A stretch of DNA of 64,000 nt, from assembly GCF_043876835.1 (NCBI RefSeq), contig NZ_JBAWJZ010000006.1, forward strand, positions 124,001-188,000, written 5' to 3'. Each line of letters starts with the position of its first letter. Positions within the stretch are counted from its first letter, which is position 1. This document shows, in pieces, positions 16,855 through 24,787 of this stretch. The stretch is from Yeosuana sp043876835 (GTDB lineage: Bacteria; Bacteroidota; Bacteroidia; Flavobacteriales; Flavobacteriaceae). The notes beneath the pieces were generated by a model. It saw only the letters and a list, made by a program, of their open reading frames with translations, did no database searches and was not told the origin of the DNA. Position numbers and translations under genes: made by a program.

Positions 16855-17310
16855 TTAATCATTTTTCATGCTTGTCCATACAATGAGACAAAGGCCTATA
16901 AAAGCGCTCAAGGTCCTTACTTCATGATAAAACCACCAATTATTTCTTAGTTCCATCCAATTATTCGGAGGGCTATTCATATTCCAGGTCATTACAATAC
17001 TGTTAATCGGTTGATTTCCAAATTTGGTTGTTAGACCGCTAAGAACTAAAAAAATAGTTGCTATCAGCAGGATTAAGAAAGCACGTTTTTCATTTTTATG
17101 AAGGAGAGCGGAAGTTAATGTTAATAGAATAGTAATAAGCCCAAGAATCGGCATCAGTGTATTTAAGGCATTTATTGCGCTTTGTTGTTGCTCAATAAAT
17201 GTTGGCGCCGATAAATCCTTTGGGTTATAGCCAACCCATATTCCAAATATTGTTCCAGCCACCAACGCTGCCATAATAATGTTGAGGAATCGAATGATGT
17301 TTTTTGTCAT
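16855..17310 (-). CDS. DUF1772 (anthrone oxygenase-like) membrane protein
   Basis: A 151-residue protein with four hydrophobic helices (about residues 8-28, 50-68, 76-94 and 130-147). Before the last helix it has the family's conserved polar stretch: NQPINSIVMTWN, then PPNNWMELRNNWWFYHEVRT. This pattern (Asn-Gln-Pro-Ile-Asn ... Trp ... Arg ... His ... Arg-Thr) is characteristic of DUF1772, which includes fungal anthrone oxygenase-like proteins. The bacterial members have no proven reaction. It lies 39 bases downstream of the cupin gene on the same strand, with no boundary element between, so the two form one cargo unit. Confidence 0.85.
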   Translation of the reverse strand: MTKNIIRFLNIIMAALVAGTIFGIWVGYNPKDLSAPTFIEQQQSAINALNTLMPILGLITILLTLTSALLHKNEKRAFLILLIATIFLVLSGLTTKFGNQPINSIVMTWNMNSPPNNWMELRNNWWFYHEVRTLSAFIGLCLIVWTSMKND

Positions 17311-17349
17311 ATAATTGATTTAATGGTGGAAGTATTCACAATTAATAAT

Positions 17350-17913
17350 TTATTCTGCTTTCAAAGGTGCCCCAACAACTTTCATATCATGGTCTGCAAA
17401 AACTTTTGCAACTTCTTCTTTCGTAGGAGGTGAAATCCATTGGTTTGTAGCCTTAAAGAATGCTTCCATTTTTCCAGCTGGTAAATAGGAAACTATCATT
17501 TTTCCTTTATCTGTCAGCTGAACGAAAGCATGCTGAACATTTCTTGGAAGAAAAATCGTGTCTCCCGATTTCATTTTATGTTTGTCATCACCAACTTGGA
17601 ATAAATACTCTCCTTCAATAACATAAAACCATTCGTCCTGGAAAGGGTGAATATGTAATGGAGGCCCTCCATTTGGAGTAAGTCCCGTTTGCTCAAAAAC
17701 AGCTAAATAGCTTTCAGTGTCAGCCCCTGAAATTTTAATGTCTAAGTTATTTAGGGTGACTCCTTTCATTCTATAGTGTTTACCAAATCTGGCTTCACCA
17801 GCCGCTACTTTAAATCCTTTTTTCGGTCTCATAAAAATGTTGGTTTTGATTTTGGCTAAAATACTCAAAGGAAAAAGAGCAATCAGAGTTAAAAAAAATT
17901 TTCCTCGTTTCAT
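17350..17913 (-). CDS. Exported or membrane-anchored cupin-domain protein
   Basis: A 187-residue protein starting at the ATG at 17913 (MKRGKFFLTLIALFPLSILA), a signal peptide or anchor. The cupin core is visible as LHIHPFQDEWFYVIEGE (metal ligands His-x-His ... Glu) and a second part with GDTIFLPRNVQHAF. Both cupin motifs are intact, so metal binding is likely. Related proteins include quercetin dioxygenase-like and isomerase-like cupins, which cannot be separated here. It shares a boundary-element-delimited block with the DUF1772 membrane protein. A joint oxidative role is speculation. Confidence 0.88.
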   Translation of the reverse strand: MKRGKFFLTLIALFPLSILAKIKTNIFMRPKKGFKVAAGEARFGKHYRMKGVTLNNLDIKISGADTESYLAVFEQTGLTPNGGPPLHIHPFQDEWFYVIEGEYLFQVGDDKHKMKSGDTIFLPRNVQHAFVQLTDKGKMIVSYLPAGKMEAFFKATNQWISPPTKEEVAKVFADHDMKVVGAPLKAE

Positions 17914-17960
17914 AATTATTGTTTTGCCTTTGTTCAAATTTGCAGTAGCATGATATTGCT

Positions 17961-18096
17961 GCTAACGGTCTCGGCTATGAGCAGTTGGGGATTTTACGCT
18001 CTAACTTTTCAGTTTAGCACAGACCTGTATTTTATGTTAATGCTTTAGTTTTATGACTTTCACCCCAATTGTTTATAGCCAATGTTGTGCGTAGCC
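17961..18096 (-). repeat. Complete boundary element (copy 8), 136 bp with long inverted arms
   Basis: The start-proximal end is GCTAACGGTCTC. The stop-proximal end is AATGTTGTGCGTAGC. Just inside are 18-bp arms GGCTATGAGCAGTTGGGG (17973-17990) and CCCCAATTGTTTATAGCC (18063-18080). They are complementary except for three positions, all of which could be G-T pairs. The loop is 72 bases. The size and the single-strand folding potential are reminiscent of integron attC sites, but the tips do not match the attC R-box consensus well. Confidence 0.75.
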
Positions 18097-18099
18097 TTT

Positions 18100-18462
18100 T
18101 TAGTCGCTTGTACTCCAACCGTGCTCAATTCCATCCCATCCATAATGTTTGTCGTGATATTGCGTCATAGCTGCTTGAAATTGTGCAATAATCAATACAG
18201 CGTCACTATTCGTTGGTAAACTTTCTTCATCAAGTAAGTCAAGAAACTCTACAGTTGGGTCATCTTTCATTATTGTTTGGACTTTACTCAATATTCGGTT
18301 AGTCATTTTTACCTTGAGTTCATTAAGTACACCGTCTTGTTTTTTCTTCGACAATTCTTTAATCTCTTCATACACCGAATTTAAAATTGGAGATAACATG
18401 TCAAATTGTTCTGCATTTGCTTTTGTCGGTTTACCTTTGGTTGGAAATTTCTTTTTACTCAT
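18100..18462 (-). CDS. Small hypothetical protein, paralogue of its upstream neighbour
   Basis: A 120-residue cytoplasmic protein of unknown function. The ATG at 18462 (MSKKKFPTKGK) was preferred because the longer frame would overlap the upstream gene; it lies one base after that gene's stop. Its middle (LSKKKQDGVLNELKVKMTN and LPTNSDAVLIIAQFQAAM) is clearly similar to the neighbouring protein (LSRKSQNDALNKFKLKFVN and MPTNSDVAMMLTQYL). The two are therefore tandem duplicates. It is mostly helical by pattern and has no enzyme motif. It is the last of three genes in a unit with a PD-(D/E)XK nuclease, so a regulatory, adaptor or immunity role is possible. Confidence 0.72.
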   Translation of the reverse strand: MSKKKFPTKGKPTKANAEQFDMLSPILNSVYEEIKELSKKKQDGVLNELKVKMTNRILSKVQTIMKDDPTVEFLDLLDEESLPTNSDAVLIIAQFQAAMTQYHDKHYGWDGIEHGWSTSD

Positions 18463-18463
18463 T

Positions 18464-18853
18464 TTATTTTTCTTTAATAATTTTAGGTGTGACTGTTCTA
18501 ATATCAGATAACTTTCCGTCAATAACCCAAAACCAATGTTGTGGGTAACTATCTTCTTTTTTAACATTATCTGACCTTAATTTTTCAAAACAATTAAGAT
18601 ATTGAGTTAACATCATAGCGACATCACTATTTGTTGGCATATCATCATCTTCAAATACCTCAAAGTCATTAAATGGTTTATAATCATCTCCAAGCAATAT
18701 ATTTGCATCAACCAAAATTTGATTAACGAACTTAAGTTTGAATTTATTTAAAGCGTCATTTTGTGATTTTCTTGATAAAACACTTATTTCATTATGTAAA
18801 CCTTGTAATTGTGCTTGCTGCTTTTCAAAAGTATCTACTTCTTGTTTAGTCAT
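18464..18853 (-). CDS. Small hypothetical protein, paralogue of its downstream neighbour
   Basis: A 129-residue protein with a coiled-coil-like start (residues 1-30, rich in Gln and Glu). It shares with the next gene the pattern LS.K.Q...LN..K.K..N.IL ... PTNSD ... Q. The C-terminus SYPQHWFWVIDGKLSDI differs from its partner. It begins 11 bases after the stop of the nuclease-like gene, so the three genes are one operon. No known family is recognised. The shared PTNSD motif is the best handle for a search. Confidence 0.75.
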   Translation of the reverse strand: MTKQEVDTFEKQQAQLQGLHNEISVLSRKSQNDALNKFKLKFVNQILVDANILLGDDYKPFNDFEVFEDDDMPTNSDVAMMLTQYLNCFEKLRSDNVKKEDSYPQHWFWVIDGKLSDIRTVTPKIIKEK

Positions 18854-18864
18854 TTTTCATTTTT

Positions 18865-20235
18865 TTACGCAGGGCAACTTCTTGTAAATTCTATATATTT
18901 CCTTTTTATAACTTCTATCGGAAGCCGTTGTTTACTTTCATAAACTTCACACATTAATTGTAAGTCTGAATCATCTAAAACCAAAATACATCTTCTTTGA
19001 CCAGCCCATAAGTCAATAGTGTTTTTGAAAATACTTTTTGGAACTTTATTCCGTGTAAAAATAATTCCAAACCGACCAAATTGTTCTGTTAAATATCTGT
19101 TTAACTGGTTTATATGTTCTCTCTTTACTTCTTTTACATTCTTTAATTCAATTACCAACTGTCTTGATTCATAAGTATCATAAATATCAGCTAAAAAGTC
19201 AAAAGACCTATTATTATAAAAAATCAAATCCCTTATTTGAGTTCCTGAATCGATCCTACTTTGCTCCTTTGCAAAATCTAAATGAGGATACAGCAAAGAA
19301 GACATGATTTGTACCATCAAATCCTCATACTTCATATCAGCATTGTTTGTTTTTCCTGTCGGTAACTTTAATATTGTACTCTGTTTCCTTTTGACAGATA
19401 AAACTGGAATTTGAGTGAAAAGCGGGTCGTTAGTTAAATTCTTATTGTCTTGTTCTTTTAAAGAAATGTAGGAACTAACCAAGTCATAATTATTTCTATT
19501 AAAATCAAGAATTTGTACTCGATTTAATTTACCATCATACTCTTTCTCTATATCTTTTATGTAATAATTATTAAAGTAATCCTCATAATTAATCCAAGGA
19601 ACAAATTTTAACCATCTTTTCGGTGTCAAAATTATTGGTTGTCCGTTTTCTGGATTTAGAGGAAGATAGGTTTCCTCAATTTTTAACTTTTGAGTTTTGT
19701 AATCGTAAATTGGTATTGTACATTTTTCAATGGGAATTTTATGTTTTTGACATTGATCTATAGTGAAATCAACTAAAAAAGACTTGATAAGACAACAGCT
19801 AATATCGCTTACTCTATCCTTCGATACATTATCAACTAATAATTGTATTTCCTCAAAATGTTGAAAACCTTGCTTATTAATTTGAGGAACAGATTTGAAA
19901 AGAGTTAATATATCTTCAGCCGTTTTTGTACCTATTTTTTTTCCTTGTCTTGTTTTTGAATTTCCCAAACCAATTTCATTACACTCTGATAACTCAATTA
20001 GGATTTCTTTAGCTTGTTGTTCATTACCCTTTACAAATAAGTGTCCTAATTGATTGAAAGAATTGACTATTGAAGTATGTAAAGAATTATCTTGTTGAGA
20101 ATTGATTTTCCACATTAGAAAAGGGTCAACATATAATGGAATGTCTTCATCAAGAAAAGGAATTGCAAAATCAACTTCCTCTTGTAAAAAAGGAAGGTTA
20201 TGGTAATCATTTAGTCTTGGTCTTATTATTACCAT
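18865..20235 (-). CDS. PD-(D/E)XK nuclease-like protein, candidate defence effector
   Basis: A 456-residue cytoplasmic protein. The N-terminal 280 residues have no recognised domain (start VIIRPRLNDYHNLPFLQ). The region 320-400 carries a restriction-endonuclease-like core: E324, D336 in GTQIRDLIFYNN, then E363 and K365 in QLVIELKNVK, followed by IIFTRNK. The D...ExK triad spacing and the strand pattern fit PD-(D/E)XK nucleases of the restriction type. There is no methyltransferase or helicase beside it. It is first in a three-gene unit with two small paralogues, and the whole unit lies between inverted boundary sequences. Nuclease activity is inferred, and defence is a hypothesis from context. 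Confidence 0.75.
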   Translation of the reverse strand: MVIIRPRLNDYHNLPFLQEEVDFAIPFLDEDIPLYVDPFLMWKINSQQDNSLHTSIVNSFNQLGHLFVKGNEQQAKEILIELSECNEIGLGNSKTRQGKKIGTKTAEDILTLFKSVPQINKQGFQHFEEIQLLVDNVSKDRVSDISCCLIKSFLVDFTIDQCQKHKIPIEKCTIPIYDYKTQKLKIEETYLPLNPENGQPIILTPKRWLKFVPWINYEDYFNNYYIKDIEKEYDGKLNRVQILDFNRNNYDLVSSYISLKEQDNKNLTNDPLFTQIPVLSVKRKQSTILKLPTGKTNNADMKYEDLMVQIMSSLLYPHLDFAKEQSRIDSGTQIRDLIFYNNRSFDFLADIYDTYESRQLVIELKNVKEVKREHINQLNRYLTEQFGRFGIIFTRNKVPKSIFKNTIDLWAGQRRCILVLDDSDLQLMCEVYESKQRLPIEVIKRKYIEFTRSCPA

Positions 20236-20247
20236 TCAGTTTTTTTG

Positions 20248-20287
20248 GTTACGCACAACAATAGGATATAGACAATTGCCTATATCC
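20248..20287 (-). repeat. Boundary element, start-proximal arm (copy 9), with hairpin
   Basis: GTTACGCACAACAATAGG begins the arm. It contains the perfect hairpin GGATATAG (20264-20271) / CTATATCC (20280-20287) with loop ACAATTGC. Read on the minus strand it closely matches 18067-18096: CAATTGT.TATA, CC, then GTTGTGCGTA. The three-gene nuclease unit is thus bounded by about 31-bp inverted ends. It is the right edge of the array. Confidence 0.65.
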
Positions 20288-20432
20288 ATACTATAACACT
20301 AATATAGTAAATATATACTTACAAAAAGCAAACATTTTTATAATAACTAAGGGTTATTTGGGTTTTATTTTGCATTCAACCATCCTTTGTTCGGCCAAAG
20401 CCCCATCTAAAAAAAATACACCAAAACCGTAG

Positions 20433-20465
20433 CTGAACAAAACCCGAACAAAACTCGAACAAAAC
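20433..20465 (+). repeat. Three tandem 11-bp repeats
   Basis: CTGAACAAAAC, CCGAACAAAAC and TCGAACAAAAC stand head to tail, differing only in the first two bases. They are followed by a GTGTCAATTTGTGGCAATG region with loose GTGTC/GTGTT repeats up to 20521. The rest of the gene-free 20288-20638 shows nothing else that I recognise. Possibly protein-binding iterons or a relic of an insertion. Confidence 0.6.
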
Positions 20466-20638
20466 CTCTGCTTTTTTAGGCGCTTGTGTCAATTTGTGGC
20501 AATGTGTGTTAATATGTGTCACGGGTTCGTAAATTAAGTTGAGGTCTATAAGTCTTTAATAAGATTCTGTATATTTATAAAAAATCGTTGTAAAGAATAG
20601 TTAATTTAGCAGACTATTCTTATTCATTAAAACATCTC

Positions 20639-22405
20639 ATGCAACATCTTAAAAATACCGATTCAAATAAAACAAAGTCTAAAGTAACCATGGCAACGGC
20701 CTTTAAAACTATTATTTGGCCAAGGCGAAATCTGGTTTTTATTGGTTTAATTCTAATTGTTTTAAGCAGATTGTCGAGCTTGGTATTGCCCTGGAAAAGT
20801 AAAGCTTTGTTAGACGATGTTATTCCAAACAAAGATTACGACCAGCTTAAAAGTTTATTGTTAATTGTTGGTTTAGCTATTTTAGTTCAGGCAGTTACTT
20901 CATTTTTATTAACCCGAATTTTAAGCGTGCAGGCACAATATCTTATATCAGAATTACGTGCCCAGGTTCAAAAAAAAGTATTGTCATTACCCATCAGTTT
21001 TTTCGATAATACCAAATCTGGTGGTTTGGTATCGCGTATTATGAGCGATGTGGAAGGCGTGCGTAACTTAATAGGTACCGGGTTGGTGCAAATGGTTGGT
21101 GGTACCATTACAGCAGTTATTTCTTTGGTATTGCTGATTAGGATAAGTCCGTCAATGACTTTATTTGTCCTTGTGCCAGTGGCCATTTTTGGATTTATTG
21201 CATTGAAAGCCTTTGGATATATCAGGCCCATTTTTAGAGTTCGGGGAAAAATTAATGCAGAAGTTACCGGCAGATTAACCGAAACCTTGGCTGGTGTGCG
21301 TGTTATTAAAGCCTTTAATGCCGAAGAGCAGGAAAATAAAACCTTTGAAAAAGGTGTTGAAAGACTGTTCCAGAATGTAAAGAAAAGCTTAACAGCTACG
21401 GCTTTTATGACAAGTTCTTCAACGTTTTTGCTTGGAATCGCATCAACGGGTATTATGGGCATTGGTGGCTATAAGATTATGACAGGCGATTTAACGGTTG
21501 GAGATTTCTTGTCCTTTACATTGTTACTTGGTTTTATGATTGCACCTATTGTACAAATGAGCAATATTGGCAGTCAGCTTACGGAAGCATTTGCCGGATT
21601 GGATAGAACCGAGGAACTTATGAATATGACTGCCGAAGAAGATAATGAAGCCAGAACCATTGCTTTGCAAACCATTAAAGGCGATATAGAATTTAACGAT
21701 GTGTCTTTTTCTTATGAAGCTGGTAAACAGGTATTGCATAACATTAGCTTTAAAGCACCGGCAGGTTCGGTAACGGCTTTGGTAGGGAGTTCGGGTTCAG
21801 GGAAATCAACTATTGCAGGATTATCGGCTACTTTTTTAACACCAAAATCGGGAACAGTAACCATTGATAATCAAGATTTATCAAAAGTGAAATTAACTAC
21901 GTATCGACAATATTTAGGCGTTGTTTTGCAAGATGAGTTTTTGTTTGAAGGCACTATAAGGGAAAACATTATGTTTCCAAGACCAGATGCCAGTGAGGAA
22001 GATTTGCAAAGTGCCGTAAAAGCTGCTTATGTAAACGAATTTACAGACAGATTTGATGATGGTTTAGATACCTTAATAGGGGAGCGAGGAGTGAAATTAT
22101 CGGGAGGGCAACGTCAGAGATTGGCCATTGCCCGAGCCATTTTAGCAAACCCAAAAATTATTATCTTAGATGAAGCAACCTCAAATTTAGATACAGAAAG
22201 TGAAGCTTTGATTCAGAAAAGTTTAGCTGAACTGATGAAAAACAGAACCACCATTGTGATTGCTCACCGATTGAGTACTATTAGAAAAGCAGACCAGATT
22301 TTAGTGGTTGAAGCTGGACATATTATTGAAAGAGGCACCCATGATGAATTGATCGCTTTACAAGGGCGTTATTACGATTTATACACCTATCAGGCTAAAA
22401 TTTAA
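20639..22405 (+). CDS. ABC exporter, fused permease-ATPase (MsbA/BmrA type)
   Basis: A 588-residue half-transporter expected to work as a homodimer in the inner membrane. The first 320 residues hold six transmembrane helices (ABC transporter type 1 domain). The ATPase domain follows with Walker A VGSSGSGKSTIA (about residue 384), signature LSGGQRQRLAIARAIL, Walker B IIILDEATSNLD and the switch IVIAHRLSTI. All catalytic residues are present. Family members export lipids, drugs or peptides, and no substrate can be assigned. It starts outside the cassette-like array and is followed after 11 bases by a DinB-like gene, so the two may share a transcript. Confidence 0.95.
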   Translation: MQHLKNTDSNKTKSKVTMATAFKTIIWPRRNLVFIGLILIVLSRLSSLVLPWKSKALLDDVIPNKDYDQLKSLLLIVGLAILVQAVTSFLLTRILSVQAQYLISELRAQVQKKVLSLPISFFDNTKSGGLVSRIMSDVEGVRNLIGTGLVQMVGGTITAVISLVLLIRISPSMTLFVLVPVAIFGFIALKAFGYIRPIFRVRGKINAEVTGRLTETLAGVRVIKAFNAEEQENKTFEKGVERLFQNVKKSLTATAFMTSSSTFLLGIASTGIMGIGGYKIMTGDLTVGDFLSFTLLLGFMIAPIVQMSNIGSQLTEAFAGLDRTEELMNMTAEEDNEARTIALQTIKGDIEFNDVSFSYEAGKQVLHNISFKAPAGSVTALVGSSGSGKSTIAGLSATFLTPKSGTVTIDNQDLSKVKLTTYRQYLGVVLQDEFLFEGTIRENIMFPRPDASEEDLQSAVKAAYVNEFTDRFDDGLDTLIGERGVKLSGGQRQRLAIARAILANPKIIILDEATSNLDTESEALIQKSLAELMKNRTTIVIAHRLSTIRKADQILVVEAGHIIERGTHDELIALQGRYYDLYTYQAKI

Positions 22406-22416
22406 AATTTTTAAAT

Positions 22417-22935
22417 ATGACAACAAAAGATTTAAAAACAACAGAATACGGACCTTATTATAAATCATATTTAGCTTTGGTACCGGCAAACTTGGAATTA
22501 ATTGAAGGGTATTATTCAGGACAACAAAACGCTTTAGACTTTTTTAAATCGTTATCCAATGATAAGCTTGAATATAGATATGAAGAAAATAAATGGACCG
22601 TTAAGGAACTTTTTCAGCACATTATAGATACCGAACGTATTTTTATGTATCGCTGTTTGCGAATTGCCAGACATGATAGAACACCGCTATCTGGTTTTGA
22701 GCAAAACGATTATATAGAGCCATCTCAAGCAAACAAAAAAACATTGGAAGCGCTTTTGGAAGAATATCAAATGGTAAGACAAAATTCAATCATCTTATTA
22801 AAAAGCTTAAATGAAAATGATTTAAATTTTATTGGAAATGCCAGTGGAAATAATTTATCTGCAAGAGCGGCAGCATTTATAGTATTGGGTCATGAGCTTT
22901 GGCATATGAAAATTATAAAAGAAAGATATCTTTAA
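22417..22935 (+). CDS. DinB-like metal-binding four-helix protein
   Basis: A 172-residue protein of the DinB/YfiT superfamily. Three His residues at the expected positions form a probable metal site: ELFQHIIDTERIF (helix 2) and GHELWHMKIIKERYL (C-terminal helix). These proteins include damage-inducible DinB-like proteins and thiol (bacillithiol or mycothiol) transferases. Which activity applies here is unknown. It is 11 bases downstream of the ABC exporter, suggesting co-expression. Confidence 0.9.
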   Translation: MTTKDLKTTEYGPYYKSYLALVPANLELIEGYYSGQQNALDFFKSLSNDKLEYRYEENKWTVKELFQHIIDTERIFMYRCLRIARHDRTPLSGFEQNDYIEPSQANKKTLEALLEEYQMVRQNSIILLKSLNENDLNFIGNASGNNLSARAAAFIVLGHELWHMKIIKERYL

Positions 22936-23025
22936 AAGCTAATAAGAGAAAGCGCGCGAAAAAGTAAATCGAAAAACGTATTAATAATTAAATTTGTTGT
23001 CGTCAACAATCGTATATAATTTAAA

Positions 23026-23610
23026 ATGAACATAGCACCACTTTTAAAATACATGAGTAATTACATCTCTTTAACTAAGGAGGAAGAAGATATTCTTGTT
23101 TCAAAAGTGTTGTATAAAAAATATTTAAAAGGGCAATATATTGTGCAACAAGGCGATGTTTGCAAATATTCGGGTTTTGTTATATCTGGTTGCACAAAAA
23201 CATTTTATGTAGATGAAGAAGGGCAGGAGCATATAGTTATGTTTTCAATTGAAGACTGGTGGGCTTCAGATATGGGTAGTTTTGTTACCCAAACGCCAGC
23301 CGATTTTAATGTGCAATGTTTAGAAAATACAGAGCTGATCATATTTTCTCATGATAATATTGAAGAATTATATATTTTAATTCCAAAATTAGAACGTTTT
23401 TTCAGGCAAATTGTAGAGAAAGGATTGGCAGCTTCACAAAAACGAATTGTTAGAAGTTTCAGCTTGTCGGCCAAAGAACAATACCTGCATTTTAGAAACC
23501 AATATCCAAAAATTGAGCAACGTATTCCACAATATATGATTGCATCTTACCTTGGCATAACAAAAGAGTTTTTAAGCAAAATTAAAAGCCAGCTTATCTT
23601 AGAACAGTAA
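23026..23610 (+). CDS. Crp/Fnr-family transcriptional regulator
   Basis: A 194-residue protein with an N-terminal cyclic-nucleotide-binding-like beta-roll (about residues 15-125, YIVQQGDVCKYSGFVISGC) and a C-terminal helix-turn-helix (QYMIASYLGITKEFLSKIKS). It lacks the cysteine cluster of true Fnr. The cNMP pocket looks degenerate, as in many Bacteroidetes members of this group. It lies upstream of the NTF2-like and YceI genes, which may be its targets. That is inference from order only. Confidence 0.92.
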   Translation: MNIAPLLKYMSNYISLTKEEEDILVSKVLYKKYLKGQYIVQQGDVCKYSGFVISGCTKTFYVDEEGQEHIVMFSIEDWWASDMGSFVTQTPADFNVQCLENTELIIFSHDNIEELYILIPKLERFFRQIVEKGLAASQKRIVRSFSLSAKEQYLHFRNQYPKIEQRIPQYMIASYLGITKEFLSKIKSQLILEQ

Positions 23611-23705
23611 AATGTTAAACTAGATTAACATCATTTAATAAACTACGTTATTTTTATTACAAGCCTTATTCCTGAAATTTGTATCATAATATTTTAATAA
23701 AAATT

Positions 23706-24059
23706 ATGAATGCATTAATTGAAAAAATAAGCACTATAAATGACATGATTCTTCAGGGAAAAGCGTTAGAAGCTTTTGAGGAATTTTATCATGATGATGT
23801 GGTTATGCAAGAAAATGACAGCCCCGAATTTGTTGGGAAAGAAATTAACAGAAAAAGAGAAGAAGAATTTTTTGCTTCAATAACAGAGTTTAGAGGAGCA
23901 AAACCATTAAACATTGCAATTGGAGAAAGTACCACGATGGTGGAGTGGCATTTTGATTACACCCATAAAGATTGGGGAGTTAAAAACTTTACCCAGGTTG
24001 CTGTACAAGAATGGAAAGACGGAAAAATAATAAAAGAAAAATTTTATTACGGATCTTAA
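23706..24059 (+). CDS. SnoaL/NTF2-like protein
   Basis: A 117-residue small alpha+beta protein. The ATG at 23706 (MNALIEKISTIND) was chosen over an upstream TTG. The fold is suggested by the opening amphipathic helices, FYHDDVVMQEND and EFVGKEINRKREEEFF, and then four strands ending IIKEKFYYGS. SnoaL-like proteins are either small-molecule isomerases or hydrolases, or non-catalytic ligand-binding domains. The His-Asp-Asp in the first strand region could be functional. It is followed after 37 bases by yceI, which suggests co-transcription. Confidence 0.82.
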   Translation: MNALIEKISTINDMILQGKALEAFEEFYHDDVVMQENDSPEFVGKEINRKREEEFFASITEFRGAKPLNIAIGESTTMVEWHFDYTHKDWGVKNFTQVAVQEWKDGKIIKEKFYYGS

Positions 24060-24096
24060 AAAAAAAACAGTAAACAATAAATAACAAAAATTAAAA

Positions 24097-24675
24097 ATGA
24101 AAAAAACAATTAAAAATTTAGCAATAGTAGCTTTAGTAGCATTTACAACATTTTCTTTTACAAACGTAGATGTAGAAAAAAAAGAAATTAAAGTTGAGAA
24201 TAGTAAATTAGTTTGGAAAGGATATAAAGTAGCTGGTTCTCACGAAGGAACCATTGCAATAAAATCTGGTTCATTAAGTTTTAGTGATGAAAAATTAGTA
24301 GGTGGAGAGTTTGTAGTAGACATGACAACCTTAGTGAGTACAGACTTAGAAGGTGAATACAAAGGTAAATTAGAAGGACACTTAAAGTCTGATGATTTCT
24401 TTGGTGTAGCAAACTTCCCAACAGCAACATTAGTATTTAAAGATGTGAAAGCAACTGGAAAAAACTCTTATTCAGTTACTGGAGACTTAACTATTAAAGG
24501 AAAAACAAATCCAATTACATTTAGCATTTCAATTTATGGAAGTAAAGCTACTGCAACTTTAAAAGTAGACAGAACTTTATATGATGTAAAGTATGGTTCA
24601 GCAAGTTTCTTTGATGGTATTAAAGATAAAGCTATCTATGATGAATTTGATCTAGTGTCAGATTTACAGTTTTAA
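24097..24675 (+). CDS. YceI-family periplasmic lipid-binding protein
   Basis: A 192-residue secreted protein with a signal peptide (MKKTIKNLAIVALVAFTTFS). It has the YceI lipocalin-like barrel, recognisable by SKLVWKGYKVAGSHEGTIA, then GEFVVDMTTL, GHLKSDDFFGVANFPTATLVF (trimmed) and DLTIKGKTNPITFSI. YceI proteins bind polyisoprenoids or fatty-acid amides and are often stress-induced. It is last in a run with the NTF2-like gene and is followed by a strong terminator. The codon usage looks highly adapted, suggesting strong expression. Confidence 0.94.
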   Translation: MKKTIKNLAIVALVAFTTFSFTNVDVEKKEIKVENSKLVWKGYKVAGSHEGTIAIKSGSLSFSDEKLVGGEFVVDMTTLVSTDLEGEYKGKLEGHLKSDDFFGVANFPTATLVFKDVKATGKNSYSVTGDLTIKGKTNPITFSISIYGSKATATLKVDRTLYDVKYGSASFFDGIKDKAIYDEFDLVSDLQF

Positions 24676-24700
24676 TTAGAAGTTTAGATTAATAGCCATA

Positions 24701-24728
24701 AAAAGCGTTCAGAAATGAACGCTTTTTT
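24701..24728 (+). terminator. Rho-independent terminator after yceI
   Basis: The 11-bp stem AAAAGCGTTCA / TGAACGCTTTT has loop GAAA and is followed by TTGTTTTT. It is 25 bases after the yceI stop. Confidence 0.9.
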
Positions 24729-24756
24729 GTTTTTATAATTACCCTTTTAAAAAGAC

Positions 24757-24764
24757 TATCTTTG
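24757..24764 (+). promoter_or_regulatory. Bacteroidetes-type -7 box (TATCTTTG) for the DEAD-box gene
   Basis: TATCTTTG matches the TAnnTTTG consensus of the Bacteroidetes primary sigma factor and lies 23 bases upstream of the ATG at 24788. No strong -33 TTTG is seen at the ideal distance. Confidence 0.6.
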
Positions 24765-24787
24765 CTTACCATTATTTATAAATAACT

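Noticed and set aside
6611..20287. A classical integron with attC sites
   Set aside because: The tips (GCTAAC/GTTGTGC, CTGCCAAC/GTTAGCAG) only loosely resemble the RYYYAAC/GTTRRRY boxes, no integrase gene is present in the window, and several copies are half elements. I therefore describe them as boundary elements only.
18063..20287. An insertion sequence or transposon carrying the nuclease unit
   Set aside because: There is no transposase-like protein. The inverted ends are shared with non-transposon neighbours, and no target-site duplication could be identified by eye.
20433..20465. A CRISPR array
   Set aside because: The repeat unit is 11 bp with no spacers and no cas genes are nearby.
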